From: Sphaerobacter sp.
GTDB lineage: Bacteria > Chloroflexota > Chloroflexia > Thermomicrobiales > Thermomicrobiaceae
Length of the DNA stretch: 64,000 bases
Assembly: GCA_029961075.1 (NCBI GenBank)
Contig: JASBVL010000001.1
Span: 121,124 to 185,123, forward strand
Direction: 5' to 3'
This document shows positions 1-9,890 of the stretch, piece after piece (the stretch's first letter is position 1; every line of letters begins with the position of its first letter). The position numbers were made by a program, and so were the translations under genes. The notes under the pieces are model-generated. The model saw only the letters and a list, made by a program, of their open reading frames with translations. It did not search any database and had not been told where the DNA came from.

Positions 1-75
1 TTGGGCGGGAACCATCTCACCGCTGCCGGTGTATGACGGTCAGGTGAGACGAACGAAGCCGGAGAGGGGGTGCCG

Positions 76-465
76 ATGGGCCAGCGCGTGCGTGTCCCCC
101 GCCCCGCCGCCGTCGCCGCGCTGATCGCGGCGCTGGCCTGGGGCGCCGTGGGCCTCAGCTTCGCCGCGACCGGCGGGCGCGGCGCGGACCCCGACCGTGC
201 CGCCCTCGCGGCCGAGGGGCAGGCGCTCTTCCGCGCCAAGGGGTGCGTCACCTGCCACGCCCACGCCGCGGCGCCGCCCGGTCCCGGCATCAGCGTCCAC
301 ATCGGGCCGGACCTGACCGGGTACCGGGGCAGCCCGGAGTTCCTGCGGCGCTGGCTCAAGGATCCGCCGGCCGTCAATCCGCGCACCCAGATGCCAAACC
401 TGGGCCTGCGCGACGATGAGATCGAAACGCTGATCGCGTTCCTGCTCCAACCGCGCGAGCAGTGA
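76..465 (+). CDS. membrane-anchored c-type cytochrome
   Basis: This is a small monoheme cytochrome c of 129 residues. An N-terminal hydrophobic segment (about residues 11-32) acts as an uncleaved anchor or signal. The heme motif CVTCH is at residues 57-61, and Met106 in TQMPNLG is the likely distal ligand. It should carry electrons on the outer face of the membrane. I chose the ATG at 76 because GGAGAGG lies 8 bases upstream; a GTG at 70 is also in frame. The next gene follows 18 bases later, so the two probably form the end of a respiratory operon that begins before the window. Confidence 0.85.
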   Translation: MGQRVRVPRPAAVAALIAALAWGAVGLSFAATGGRGADPDRAALAAEGQALFRAKGCVTCHAHAAAPPGPGISVHIGPDLTGYRGSPEFLRRWLKDPPAVNPRTQMPNLGLRDDEIETLIAFLLQPREQ

Positions 466-483
466 CGAGAGAGGAGGCAGACC

Positions 484-1014
484 ATGCGCCGCCGCATCGG
501 ACTCGCCCTGATCGCCGCGCTGGCCGCGGCGCTCCTGGCACCGCTCGCCGCCCTCGGCGGGGGGTGGTCGGTCGTGGTGCTCGATGCCCTCCCCGGGACA
601 GTCACCCCCGGGGAGGAGCTGACCATCGGGTTCCGCGTCCTGCAGCACGGCCAGATACCCATGCGCGGCCTGGCGCCGCAGGTCGTCCTGACGCACGCGG
701 AGAGCGGCGCGGTGGTGCGGGCGATCGGCACTAAGGAGGGCGAGACCGGGCACTACGTGGCGCGCGTCACGCTGCCCGCGGCCGGCACCTGGCAGTGGCA
801 CATCGACGCCTTCGAGGGGCCGCACCCGATGCCGCCGCTGGCCGTCGGCGCTGCACCGGCCATCTCGACGGCCGAGTCGCCGGCCGCGAGCGGGATCGTC
901 ACCTGGCTGGCCGAGGCACGCCTGCCGCTTGTCGGCCTCGCCGTCGCCAGCACGCTGGCCGCCGCCGGCCTGCTGCTGCGCACCCGGCGCCTGGTCGTGG
1001 TCCGGCACGCGTGA
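484..1014 (+). CDS. YtkA/FixH-like exported membrane protein
   Basis: The 176-residue protein has a signal peptide (residues 1-24), a beta-rich extracellular domain with a GxYxxxVxLPxAGTWxWxI pattern typical of YtkA/FixH-like domains, and a C-terminal transmembrane helix (about residues 143-165) followed by arginines. Such proteins often accompany cytochrome oxidase or copper-handling genes, and the upstream cytochrome fits this. The exact role is unknown. The start has GAGAGGAGG just upstream. Confidence 0.7.
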   Translation: MRRRIGLALIAALAAALLAPLAALGGGWSVVVLDALPGTVTPGEELTIGFRVLQHGQIPMRGLAPQVVLTHAESGAVVRAIGTKEGETGHYVARVTLPAAGTWQWHIDAFEGPHPMPPLAVGAAPAISTAESPAASGIVTWLAEARLPLVGLAVASTLAAAGLLLRTRRLVVVRHA

Positions 1015-1452
1015 GCCAGCGCCGCACCACCATCCCTGGCGCAGGGCCAGGGAGCGGCGGCCGGTGCCCGGGGCTGAAAGCCCCGGGCTGACCAGCAAAG
1101 CCGGCTGAAGCCGGCTCGGGCCAAGCGAAACGGTCGCCGGGCTGCCGGTCCTGCCGATGGCGGCCGGCGTCGCACGGAGCCACGCCGGCCCCCGTCCCCG
1201 CGTGGGAGCGTCGACGTCACCCGGAGCCTCCCGCGTTCCGCGACGCACCCGGCGTCCGCGCTGGGCGGCTCCATCCGGGACACGCCCTGCCCCGACCGTA
1301 GGCCGGCCCCAGGGGCTTGAGCCCCGGCACCCGAGCGGCGCGGGCCACCCGGGTGCGCGGCCGACGGGAGCCGGCCAGGAGGCCGGCGCTCCAAGCGGCG
1401 TGGGGGCACACGGCCCTCCCCGACCACCCATACCACGCCCATCTCCATCAAC
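1015..1452. repeat. intergenic region of short GC-rich hairpin repeats
   Basis: No gene is visible here. The stretch contains several near-perfect hairpins with TGAA-like loops, for example CCCGGGGCTGAAAGCCCCGGG-like arms near 1067-1089, AGCCGGCTGAAGCCGGCT at 1099-1116, and GGGGCTTGAGCCCC near 1311-1324. A partial copy of the longer repeat described at 1453-1545 lies at about 1400-1430. Similar hairpins occur elsewhere in the window, so these look like dispersed palindromic repeats. Confidence 0.65.
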
Positions 1453-2014
1453 CGGTAGGGGCGGGGCTGGTCCCCGCCCGCCGTCGCCCAATCGGGAAAC
1501 GCAGGAGGCTCCGTCCGGCACAAGGCCCTCCCCTACCGGACGACGGCGCGGCGGACACGAAGGGCCGGCGCGGCGCGGTGCGACGCGGGCGCCCCGTGTG
1601 GGGCGCCGTGGCTTCCGGCGTGCCGATCTTGCTGATGGCGCCCACCAGATGGATGCCGCCCAGCCGCTCCTCGCCGTAGTACCGCACGTAGTCCAGGATG
1701 ATCAGCCCGCCGTAGGACCAGCCTGAGAGCACCGGTCGGTCGAGGCCCAACGTCTCGATGACGGCCTGCACGTCGTCGGCCCAGCGGCGGGGGTCGTCGT
1801 ACCCGTCGCGCGGCCGGTCCGACAGGCCGTGGCCGCGGATGTCCATCGCGACCAGGCGGAAGTCGTCGGCCAGATCGGAGCGCATCTGCTGGTCCCAGGC
1901 CAGACGACACTGGGAGAACCCGTGGATGAAGAGGATCGGGCGCCCGCTCGGGTTCCCGGTCTCCTCGACGTGGAGCCGGACACCGCCGCCGCCCTGGACC
2001 GTGTAGGATCGCAT
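1448..2014 (-). pseudogene. truncated alpha/beta hydrolase
   Basis: The first about 133 residues are a clear alpha/beta hydrolase: the oxyanion motif FIHGFSQ, then GHGLSDRP, then the nucleophile elbow GWSYGG. Similarity stops near base 1615 (after KIGTPEA). The remaining reading frame runs into low-complexity, Arg-rich sequence encoded by the adjacent repeat. The C-terminal half, including the catalytic Asp and His, is missing, because family members are normally about 270-290 residues. It is therefore almost certainly inactive, broken by a rearrangement at the repeat. Confidence 0.75.
1453..1545. repeat. dispersed repeat with inverted ends (copy 1)
   Basis: The element begins with CCGGTAGGGGCGGGGCTGGT and ends with CACAAGGCCCTCCCCTACCG, so its ends are imperfect inverted repeats. 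Related copies occur at 29718-29800, 29820-29910 and 40668-40760. They share a GGGGCGGGGC start, an internal CGGAG..CCGCCCGCCG segment and the CACAAGGCCCTCCCC end. It encodes nothing. It sits exactly where an alpha/beta hydrolase gene is broken. Confidence 0.6.
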
Positions 2015-2167
2015 GCAGGGGCCCCTCTCGGCAGCGCGGCGTGCCGGGCATGAGGCGCGCGTCGACGACCCGCCCCAATACGCCGTGGAAGAACAGATCC
2101 GCCCGCATCGTAGCGCAGATGCGCGCGCATGGGGTGCATGCAGGATGTCGCACTTGCAAGCGAGCCG

Positions 2168-3760
2168 CTACGGCTTGCCCCAGCCGCCGCCGCCGGGCGA
2201 GCGGATCACCAGCCGGTCGCCGGGCTGGGCGGTGAAGCGCACCTTGCCGGGGAGCCGGGTGACCGCCCCGTCGCGCACCAGCAGGTTCTCACCGGGCGCG
2301 CCCGGCTCGCCGCCGTGGAGGCCCCAGGGCGCCAGGCGGCGCCGCTCGGTCAGGAGGGTGACCTCGGTCGGGACGGTGAAGGCGATCTCCCGCTCCAGCC
2401 CGTCGCCGCCGCGGGCCGCCCCGGCGCCGCCGGAGCCGTCGCGCAGCCGGTAGGCGGCGATGCGCATGGGGTAGGCGTACTCGAATGCCTCGACCGGCGT
2501 GTTGAGGGTGTTGCTCATGTGGACGTGGACGCCGGACAGCCCGTCGAGGCCCTTGCGCGCCCCCATGCCGCCGCCCATCGTCTCGTAGTAGGCGAACGGC
2601 TGGCCGGTGCGCGGGTCCATCCCACCGGCGGTGACGTTGTTCATCGTCCCCTGGCTGGCCGCCGGGATGACGTCGGGAAGCGCCTGGGCCAGTGCTCCCA
2701 GCACCGCGTCGGTGATGCGCTGGGAGCACTCCACGTTGCCCCCGGCCACCGGGCGGGGCGGGCGGGCGTTGACCACCGTGCCGGCCGGCGCGTGCACCGT
2801 CACCGGGGCGAAGGTGCCGTGGTTCATCGGGGCGTCGGGCGGCATCAGGCAGCGCACCACATAGTAGACCGCCGACTTGGCCACCGCGGCGACGGCGTTG
2901 ATGCTGCCGGCCGCTTCCGGCGCGCTGCCGGTGAAGTCCACCGTGAGCGTGCCGCCCTGCACCGTCACGGTGGCGACGATCGGGAGCGGCCGGTCGCCGA
3001 TGCCGTCGTCGTCCAGGTAGTCGGTGAAGCGGTAGACCCCATCGGGGATCTGCTCGATCGTCGCCCGGGTGATCCGCTCGGCGTAGGCGATGAGCGCCTC
3101 GCCGTGCGCCTCGACGGTCGCCAGGCCGTAGCGCTCGACCAGCTCCTGGAGCCGCCGCTCGGCGGTCCGGTTGGCCGCCACCTGGGCCGTCAGGTCGCCG
3201 CGGCGCTCGTCGGGTGTGCGCACGTTGCGCAGCAGGAGCGCCAGCGCGGCGCGGTTGGGCTGGCCCGCCTCCCACAGCTTGATCGGCGGGATGATGATGC
3301 CTTCCTGGTAGATCTCGCTGGCGACCGGCATCGAGCCGGCCGACATGCCGCCGACGTCGGCGTGGTGGGCGCGATTGGCGGCGAAGCCGATCAGCAGCGG
3401 GTCGCCGTCGACCGTGACGTAGATGGGGGAGATCAGCGTGATGTCGGGGAGGTGCGTGCCCCCGGCGAAGGGGTCGTTGAGCGCCACCACATCGCCCGGC
3501 GCGAAGGTGTCGAAGGTCGCCAGGGCCGCCGCCATCGAGTCGGGCATGGCGCCCAGGTGGACGGGGATGTGGGCCGCCTGGGCCAGCAGGCGCCCCTGCC
3601 GGTCGAAGAGCGCGCAGGAGAAGTCCCGCCGCTCCTTGATGTTGGGCGAGTAGCCGCTCCGGGTCAGCACCGCCCCCATCTCCTCGGCGATCGCCGTGAG
3701 GGCGCTGCGGAAGATCTCGAGGCTTACCGGGTCGACCGTCACCGTCGGCTCAGTCTGCAT
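2168..3760 (-). CDS. hyuB: hydantoinase B/oxoprolinase family protein
   Basis: This 530-residue protein matches the HyuB half of N-methylhydantoinase/5-oxoprolinase/acetone-carboxylase-type enzymes. Visible family features are DPVSLEIFRSAL at the N-terminus, the GDVVALNDPFAGGTHLPDI segment, and a Gly-rich C-terminus ending GDRLVIRSPGGGGWG. It works with HyuA in ATP-dependent opening of cyclic amides; the substrate cannot be read from sequence. It overlaps the end of hyuA by 11 bases, and GGGAGGGAG precedes the start, so the two are translationally coupled. Confidence 0.9.
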   Translation of the reverse strand: MQTEPTVTVDPVSLEIFRSALTAIAEEMGAVLTRSGYSPNIKERRDFSCALFDRQGRLLAQAAHIPVHLGAMPDSMAAALATFDTFAPGDVVALNDPFAGGTHLPDITLISPIYVTVDGDPLLIGFAANRAHHADVGGMSAGSMPVASEIYQEGIIIPPIKLWEAGQPNRAALALLLRNVRTPDERRGDLTAQVAANRTAERRLQELVERYGLATVEAHGEALIAYAERITRATIEQIPDGVYRFTDYLDDDGIGDRPLPIVATVTVQGGTLTVDFTGSAPEAAGSINAVAAVAKSAVYYVVRCLMPPDAPMNHGTFAPVTVHAPAGTVVNARPPRPVAGGNVECSQRITDAVLGALAQALPDVIPAASQGTMNNVTAGGMDPRTGQPFAYYETMGGGMGARKGLDGLSGVHVHMSNTLNTPVEAFEYAYPMRIAAYRLRDGSGGAGAARGGDGLEREIAFTVPTEVTLLTERRRLAPWGLHGGEPGAPGENLLVRDGAVTRLPGKVRFTAQPGDRLVIRSPGGGGWGKP

Positions 3761-5774
3761 CGCGCGCTCCCTCCCGCGGCGCGGGCTCTAGGATCAGATT
3801 GCCGACCGCGTCCACCGTTCCCCCCCAGCCGGGTGGGACGACGGTCGTGGTGTCGAACTGCGTCACGACCGCCGGGCCGCGGAACGTCGCCCCGGGCCGC
3901 AGCGTCGCCCGGTCGTAGATCGGCGTGTCCTGCACCTCCGGCCCGTCGGCCCCGGTGAAGACGACCGGCCGGTGCATGGTCGGCTCCGGGCGCGCCGTCG
4001 CGTCGCGCGGCTGTCGCGGCAGCGCCGGCCGGTCGGCCAGGCCGCGCGCCTTGACCCGGCAGTTGACCACCTGGACCGGCTCGTTGGGGTCGCTGTAGCC
4101 GAAGCGCCGCTCGTGGGCCGCGTGGAAGGCGGCGACCGCCGCCGCCATGTCCCCGGTGTAGGGGACCACCAGCTCGTACGACTGGCCGACATAGCGCAGG
4201 TCGAGCATCGGCTCGATGGTGATGCGCTCGGCGGGGAGCCCCTCCGCCGCCAGCTCCGCCTGCCCCCGGGCCGCCAGCTCGGCCAGCACCGACTCGACCA
4301 CGGCCGCCGCCTCCGCGGCGGGCACCATGACGGTGCGCACGTAGTCCTTGACGACGTCGGCCGCCAGCATGCCGAGCGCGGAGAGGACGCCGGGGGTGGA
4401 CGGGATCAGCACCCGCGGGATGCGCAGGTCGGCCGCCAGCTCGCAGGCGTGCAGCGGCCCCGCGCCGCCGAAGGCGACCAGGGTGAAGCGACGGGGGTCG
4501 TGCCCGCGCGCGACCGAGATGACCCGGATGGCGGCCTCCATGTTGGCGTTGGCGATGCGCACGATACCGAGCGCTGCCGCCTCCAGGCTCGTGCCGAGGC
4601 GGGCCGCCACCGGCGCGAGCGCCCGCCGCGCGGCGTCGACGTCGAGCGCCATCGTGCCGCCTAGGAAGCCCTCGGGGATCAGGCGGCCCAGCACGACGTT
4701 GGCGTCGGTGACCGTCGGCGCCTCGCCGCCGCGGCCGTAGGCGGCCGGCCCGGGGTCGGCCCCGGCCGAGGTCGGGCCGACACGCAGCGCCCCGCCGGTG
4801 TCGAACCAGGCGATGCTGCCGCCCCCGGCGCCGACGGTGTGGATGTCGATCATCGGGAGCTTGCTCGGGTAGCCGCCGATCTGCCCATCGGTCGTCTCGG
4901 TGATCGCCCCGTCGATCAGCGCCACGTCGGTCGAGGTGCCGCCCATGTCGAAGGTGATGGTCTGCGTGAAGCCGGACGCCTCGGCCACGTAGGCCGCCCC
5001 GACCACGCCGGCCGCCGGGCCGGACAGCAGGGTGCGCGCCGCCTCGCGCCGCGCGGTCGCCGCCGAGATCGATCCCCCGTTCGACTGCATGATGCGGAGC
5101 GGCACGCCCGGTGGCAGCTCGGCCTCCAGCCGGGCCAGGTAGCGGTCCATGAGCGGCGCCACGTAGGCGTTGAGGACGACGGTGCTGGTGCGCTCGTACT
5201 CGCGGAATTCGGGCAGCACCTCGTGGGAGGCGGAGACGTGCAGCCCGGCGGCGCGCGCCGCCTCGGCCACGGCGCGCTCGTGCGCCGGGTTGGCGAAGCT
5301 GAAGAGGAGGCACACGGCCACCGAGGTCACCCCCGCCTCCCGGAGCACGGCCACCGCGGCCGCGACCGAGTCCGGGTCCAGCGGCGTCAGCACCCCGCCG
5401 CGCTCGTCCAGCCGCTCGACCACCTCCAGGCGTCGCTCGCGCGGCACCAGCGGCGGCTGCCGCTCGACCCGCAGGTCGTAGAGGGCCGGGCGTGTCTGCC
5501 GGCCGATCTCGAGCACGTCGCGGAACCCGGCGGTGGTGATGAGCCCCGTCGGCACCCCCTTGCGCTCCAGCACGGCGTTGGTCGCCACGGTGGAGCCGTG
5601 GACCACCGCGGCCAGCTCCTGCCCTACCCCGAGCTCGGCCAACCCCTGCAAGATGGCGCGGGCGGGGTTGTCCGGGGTAGACAGCACCTTGTGCACCCGG
5701 ACGGACCCGTTCGCCACCAGCACGAAATCGGTGAACGTCCCGCCGGTATCGACGCCGACGAGCACCTGTGTCAT
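3750..5774 (-). CDS. hyuA: hydantoinase A/oxoprolinase family protein
   Basis: This is a 674-residue HyuA-type subunit with an ASKHA-fold ATPase. The phosphate-binding motif DTGGTFTDF lies at residues 9-17. FDMGGTSTDVALIDG, GAGGGSIAWFDTGGALRVGP and AFGGAGPLHACELA are also typical of the family. Together with the downstream hyuB it should form an ATP-dependent hydrolase of hydantoin, 5-oxoproline or similar rings. The pair is separate from a second hyuA/hyuB pair at 40.9-44.7 kb and differs clearly from it in sequence. Confidence 0.9.
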   Translation of the reverse strand: MTQVLVGVDTGGTFTDFVLVANGSVRVHKVLSTPDNPARAILQGLAELGVGQELAAVVHGSTVATNAVLERKGVPTGLITTAGFRDVLEIGRQTRPALYDLRVERQPPLVPRERRLEVVERLDERGGVLTPLDPDSVAAAVAVLREAGVTSVAVCLLFSFANPAHERAVAEAARAAGLHVSASHEVLPEFREYERTSTVVLNAYVAPLMDRYLARLEAELPPGVPLRIMQSNGGSISAATARREAARTLLSGPAAGVVGAAYVAEASGFTQTITFDMGGTSTDVALIDGAITETTDGQIGGYPSKLPMIDIHTVGAGGGSIAWFDTGGALRVGPTSAGADPGPAAYGRGGEAPTVTDANVVLGRLIPEGFLGGTMALDVDAARRALAPVAARLGTSLEAAALGIVRIANANMEAAIRVISVARGHDPRRFTLVAFGGAGPLHACELAADLRIPRVLIPSTPGVLSALGMLAADVVKDYVRTVMVPAAEAAAVVESVLAELAARGQAELAAEGLPAERITIEPMLDLRYVGQSYELVVPYTGDMAAAVAAFHAAHERRFGYSDPNEPVQVVNCRVKARGLADRPALPRQPRDATARPEPTMHRPVVFTGADGPEVQDTPIYDRATLRPGATFRGPAVVTQFDTTTVVPPGWGGTVDAVGNLILEPAPREGARDAD

Positions 5775-6095
5775 CGCTCCCTCACCCCACTTGGCTCACC
5801 CCGCGGCCGCGCACGGCGCGGTGGGTCCCGTCGCAGTCCCAATGTCAGCGCTCACGGGGCTGGCGCTCATGTCGGATCATTGGCCGCGCACCTGGGTGGT
5901 GCCGCCCGCCGGTCCGCGGCGCGCCAGCCGGCGTGCCTCCCGCGCACTATAAAACACCACCGCGCGCGGCGTGACCAGGGTGGTCGACCGCCACGGTCGA
6001 CGCGGCGCCAGCCCCGCCCGTGGCCAACCCGACCGGGCTCGTCTATCCTTCCGGAGCAGGATGCGCTCGGGCGACGGGGAGAGGAGCAGACGGGG
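5775..6095. other. divergent intergenic region, no gene seen
   Basis: About 320 bases separate the divergently transcribed hyuA and the DAO gene. It starts with CTCACCCC-type sequence that recalls the dispersed palindromic repeats. I see no convincing coding sequence. Promoters for both neighbours should lie here, but I could not assign one with confidence. Confidence 0.4.
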
Positions 6096-7211
6096 ATGGC
6101 GGGGCCCGTAGTCGCGATCATCGGCGCTGGCGTGGTCGGCGCCGCGGTCGCTTTCCGCCTGGCGGCGGGTGGCGCGCAGGTGCACCTGGTGGACGCGGGG
6201 CAGCCGGGGGGCGGCACCTCGTCGGCCAGCTTCGCCTGGGTGAACGGCAACCAGAAGACGCCGCGCGACTACTTCGACCTGAACGTCGCCGGTCTGCGCG
6301 AGCACCTGCGGCTGCGGGACGAGCTCGGCGCGGCACCCTGGCTGCACCCGGGCGGCAACCTCGTCTGGGCGACCGACCCCGTGGCCACCGACGAGCTGGC
6401 GCAGCGGGTCCGCCGCCTGCAGGCGTGGGGCTACGCCGCCGAGTGGCGATCAGCGGCGCAGGTGACGGCGGAGCTGGAGCCGGGCATCGCCTTCCCCCGG
6501 CCCGATCTTTCGGTCGCCTACTTCCCCGACGAGTTCTGGGTCGACGCGCCGCTGCTCGTCACCCGGCTCGTGGCGCTGGCGCAGGAGCGCGGCGCGGTGG
6601 TGCGCGCCGGCACGCCAGCCGAGGCCATCGAGACCACCCAGGGGCGCATCAGCGCGGTCCGGCTGGCGGATGGCAGCCGGCTCGCCGTCGACGCGGTGGT
6701 CAACGCCAGCGGGGCGGCGGCGGACCGGGTCGCCGGGCTGCTGGGCCTGCCGCTGCCGCTCGCGCCCACGACGGGCCTGCTGGTGCGCGTGGCGGTGGAG
6801 GGAGCGCCGCTGCGCCGGATCATGCACGCGCCCGGCGTCAACCTGCGCCCGGACGGGCCGGGCCATGTCCTGCTCCACTCCGAGACCATCGACCCGCTGC
6901 TGGGGGAGCGCCGGACCATCGCGCCCGATGATCCCCTCTGCCGCGAGCTGCTGCAGCGCGCCAGGCGGGTGCTGCCCGCGCTGGCGGGCGCCCGCGTCGT
7001 CGCGGCGCGCGTCGGCGTGCGGCCCATCCCGGCCGACGGGCGCTCCTGCTTCGGCGCGGTCTCGGCGGTGCCGCGCTACTACGAGGCGGTCACCCACAGT
7101 GGCGTGACGCTCAGCCTGCTGGTGGGGCGCCTCCTGGCGCGCGAGCTCCTGGCCGGTGAGGTGGAGCCGCTGGCCGCGCCCTTCCGCCCGGACCGCTTCC
7201 CGCGCACCTGA
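6096..7211 (+). CDS. FAD-dependent oxidoreductase, DAO family
   Basis: The 371-residue protein begins with a dinucleotide-binding motif, [16 protein letters not shown] (about residues 7-22), followed by an acidic strand end (VHLVDAG) and [12 protein letters not shown]. It ends with the FAD-contacting region [17 protein letters not shown] and [13 protein letters not shown]. It resembles glycine/D-amino-acid oxidases (DAO family) that oxidise an amine to an imine with FAD. The substrate is unknown. The ATG at 6096 has GGAGAGGAG upstream. The gene sits divergently from hyuAB and ahead of a peptidase gene, which suggests a role in amide or amino-acid catabolism. Confidence 0.85.
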   Translation: MAGPVVAIIGAGVVGAAVAFRLAAGGAQVHLVDAGQPGGGTSSASFAWVNGNQKTPRDYFDLNVAGLREHLRLRDELGAAPWLHPGGNLVWATDPVATDELAQRVRRLQAWGYAAEWRSAAQVTAELEPGIAFPRPDLSVAYFPDEFWVDAPLLVTRLVALAQERGAVVRAGTPAEAIETTQGRISAVRLADGSRLAVDAVVNASGAAADRVAGLLGLPLPLAPTTGLLVRVAVEGAPLRRIMHAPGVNLRPDGPGHVLLHSETIDPLLGERRTIAPDDPLCRELLQRARRVLPALAGARVVAARVGVRPIPADGRSCFGAVSAVPRYYEAVTHSGVTLSLLVGRLLARELLAGEVEPLAAPFRPDRFPRT

Positions 7212-7365
7212 GCCCGCGCCAGGCGGGGGCACGCGGGCGGGTAACCGCCGCCGCGTCGGGCAGGCCGTGACCTCCGGCCACGCCAGAACGCCCGGCGCCC
7301 GGCCGCACCGGGCGCGAGGCGGCCCGGCTGATCCACCGCACGCCACCGGGGAGGAGTCCGCGCTC

Positions 7366-9861
7366 ATGGCGCCGTCGCCCGCCAGCATCGTCACACCCGA
7401 GGCACGGTTCGGTTTCCCGCCGGGGGCGGACCGGCGGCTGATCCGCTGGCCCGCCATGCGGCGCTACTTCGCCGACATCGCGGCCGTGAGCCCGCGCGTG
7501 CGCTACGCCGAGCTCGGGCCGGGCACCGAGGGGCAGCCGCTCGTGCTGCTCACCATCTCCTCGCCCGGCAACCTGGCGCGCCTCGACGAGCTCCGCGCCA
7601 TCCAGCAGCGGCTGGCCGACCCCCGCGGCGTGCCCCCGGCGGAGGCCGAGCGGCTGATCGCCGCCGCCCGCTGCGTCGTCCTCGTGACCTGTGGCATCCA
7701 CGCGACCGAGGTCGGCGCGGTGCAGCTCACGCCGGAGCTGGTCTACGAGCTGGCGACCCGCGACGACCCCGAGGTCCACCACCTGCTGGACAACGTGGTC
7801 GTGCTCCTCATCCCCTCGCTCGACCCCGGCGGCATGGAGCTCGTCGCCGACTGGTACGAGCGCACCCTGGGCACCCCCAGCGAGGGCACCCCCCCGCCCC
7901 GCATCTGCCACCCCTACGCGGGCCATGACAACAACCGCGATTGGTTTATGTTGACTCAGATCGAGACGCGGCTGGTGGTCGAGCGGGTCCACAACCGCTG
8001 GTGGCCGCGGATCGTGTTCGACCTGCACCAGATGATGCCCGACGGGCCGCGCTACGTGCTGCCGCCGTTCATCGACCCGTACGACCCGAACGTCGACCCG
8101 CTCATGATGGCCGAGATCGCCCAGCTCGGGACGAGCATCGCGGCCGCCTTGACCGCGGCCGGGAAGGCCGGGGTCGCCACCGGCATCATCTTCGACGCCT
8201 ACTCCCCCTCCCGCGCCTACCAGCACTACCACGGCGGGGTGCGCATCCTGGCGGAGGCCGCGAGCTGCCGCATCGCCAGCCCGGTCCACCTGACCCCGGC
8301 CGACCTGCGGGACGCGCGCGGCTTCGACCCGCTCGAGCGGCGCGCGAACCACCCCCTGCCCTGGACCGGGGGCACCTGGCGCCTGCGCGACATCGTGGAC
8401 TACCACAAGCTCGCGGTCTATGCCTGCCTGCGCCACGCCGCCGCCTTCCGGGAGGAGTGGGTCCGCGGCTTCTGGCAGATCCAGCAGCGCGCCGTGAGCC
8501 AGAGCAGCCCCGTCGCCTTCGTCGTCCCGGCCACCCAGCGCGACCCGGGCACGGCGGCCGAGCTGCTGCAAGTGCTGCGGGATGGGCGCGTCGAGATCCA
8601 GCGGGCGCGCGCACCCTTCACCGCCGACGGCGTTGAGTATCCCGCGGGCTCGCACGTGGTGCCGCTGGCCCAACCCTTCGGGCGGTACGCCAAGACCCTG
8701 CTGGAGATTCAGCACTATCCCGACCTGCGCCTCTACCCCGGCGGGCCACCGCGTCCGCCCTACGACATCACGGCCCACACGCTGCCGCTCGCCATGGGCG
8801 TCGAGGTCGTCCCGATCAGCGCGCCGTTCCAGGCCGAGCTGGAGCCGGTGGAGCGACTGGAGCCACCCGTCGGGGACGTCACCGGCGTGGCGCACGCGGG
8901 CTACGTACTCGGCTGCGAGACGAACGCCGCCTACCGCGCGGTCAACCACCTGCTCCGCGCGGGCGCGGCCGTCTGGCGGACCGGGACGCCCTTCCGCGGC
9001 GCGGGGCGCGAGTGGCCCGCCGGCAGCTTCATCGTCGAGGGGCTGGACCGCGACGCGGCCGCGTCCCTCGCCCGCGACGAGGGCGTCATCCTCCAGGGCC
9101 TCACGGCCCTGCCGGCGGTACCGCGCCGGCGCCTGCGCCCGCCGCGCATCGGGCTCTACCGGAGCTGGCGCCCGAACGCGATCGACGAGGGCTGGACGCG
9201 CTTCGTGCTGGAGCGCTTCGCCTTCGACTTCGCCACCCTGCGCGACCGCGACCTGCGCCAGGGCGGCCTGCGCGACCGCTTCGACGTGATCGTGCTGCCC
9301 CACCAGTCGGCCCGCGACATCGTCCAGGGCAACGACCCGCGCGAGTACCCGGCCGCCTACGCCGGCGGCATCGCGGAGCTGGGCGCCGCCCACCTGCGCC
9401 GCTTCGTGGAGGCCGGCGGCACGCTGGTGACGCTCGACGCGGCCGGGGAGGTCGCCATCGAGCACCTGTATGTGCCGGTGATGAACGCGCTGCAGGGCCT
9501 CTCGACCGAGGTCGTCTACGCCCCCGGCGCCATGCTGCGGATCCTGCTCGACCCGCACCACCCGGTCGCCTACGGGTTCGAGCGCGAGGCGACGGTGCTC
9601 GTCGTCAACAGCCCGGCGTACGACGTCCTCAGCGACGACGTCCGCGTCGTCGGCCGCTACCCGATGACCAATCCACTGCAATCGGGCTGGATCCTCGGCG
9701 CCGAGCGCCTGCGCGGCAAGGCGGCCCTGGTGGATGTCCCGCTGGCGGCGGGCCGGGTGATCCTCTTCGGCTTCCGGCCGCAGTTCCGCGCGCAGACGCG
9801 CGGCACCTACCGGCTGCTCTTCAACGCGCTCTACTACGCCACGCTGGGGCCGGAGGCGTAG
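7366..9861 (+). CDS. M14-family zinc carboxypeptidase-like protein
   Basis: This is a large protein of 831 residues. The N-terminal third looks like an M14 (carboxypeptidase A-like) metallopeptidase: [12 protein letters not shown] supplies an HxxE zinc motif, and [20 protein letters not shown] and [12 protein letters not shown] are family-like segments. The remaining two thirds resemble the long C-terminal extensions of M14-like proteins in which a glutamine-amidotransferase-like fold follows ([26 protein letters not shown]). No signal peptide is evident. The start at 7366 is preceded by GGGGAGGAG. The role is probably peptide breakdown. It converges with the formate dehydrogenase operon. Confidence 0.75.
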   Translation: MAPSPASIVTPEARFGFPPGADRRLIRWPAMRRYFADIAAVSPRVRYAELGPGTEGQPLVLLTISSPGNLARLDELRAIQQRLADPRGVPPAEAERLIAAARCVVLVTCGIHATEVGAVQLTPELVYELATRDDPEVHHLLDNVVVLLIPSLDPGGMELVADWYERTLGTPSEGTPPPRICHPYAGHDNNRDWFMLTQIETRLVVERVHNRWWPRIVFDLHQMMPDGPRYVLPPFIDPYDPNVDPLMMAEIAQLGTSIAAALTAAGKAGVATGIIFDAYSPSRAYQHYHGGVRILAEAASCRIASPVHLTPADLRDARGFDPLERRANHPLPWTGGTWRLRDIVDYHKLAVYACLRHAAAFREEWVRGFWQIQQRAVSQSSPVAFVVPATQRDPGTAAELLQVLRDGRVEIQRARAPFTADGVEYPAGSHVVPLAQPFGRYAKTLLEIQHYPDLRLYPGGPPRPPYDITAHTLPLAMGVEVVPISAPFQAELEPVERLEPPVGDVTGVAHAGYVLGCETNAAYRAVNHLLRAGAAVWRTGTPFRGAGREWPAGSFIVEGLDRDAAASLARDEGVILQGLTALPAVPRRRLRPPRIGLYRSWRPNAIDEGWTRFVLERFAFDFATLRDRDLRQGGLRDRFDVIVLPHQSARDIVQGNDPREYPAAYAGGIAELGAAHLRRFVEAGGTLVTLDAAGEVAIEHLYVPVMNALQGLSTEVVYAPGAMLRILLDPHHPVAYGFEREATVLVVNSPAYDVLSDDVRVVGRYPMTNPLQSGWILGAERLRGKAALVDVPLAAGRVILFGFRPQFRAQTRGTYRLLFNALYYATLGPEA

Positions 9862-9890
9862 CGCACCGCCGGCGCCCGCCCTCACGTGGC

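Noticed and set aside
1..75. The end of an upstream gene
   Set aside because: A frame starting at base 2 has GC-rich third positions and runs to a TGA at 122-124, but it would overlap the cytochrome gene and I recognise no family in the short remaining sequence.
2129..3958. A 609-codon plus-strand open frame opposite hyuB
   Set aside because: The translation is rich in Arg, Gly, Asp, His and Val without motifs and mirrors the hyuB codon pattern. It is a shadow.
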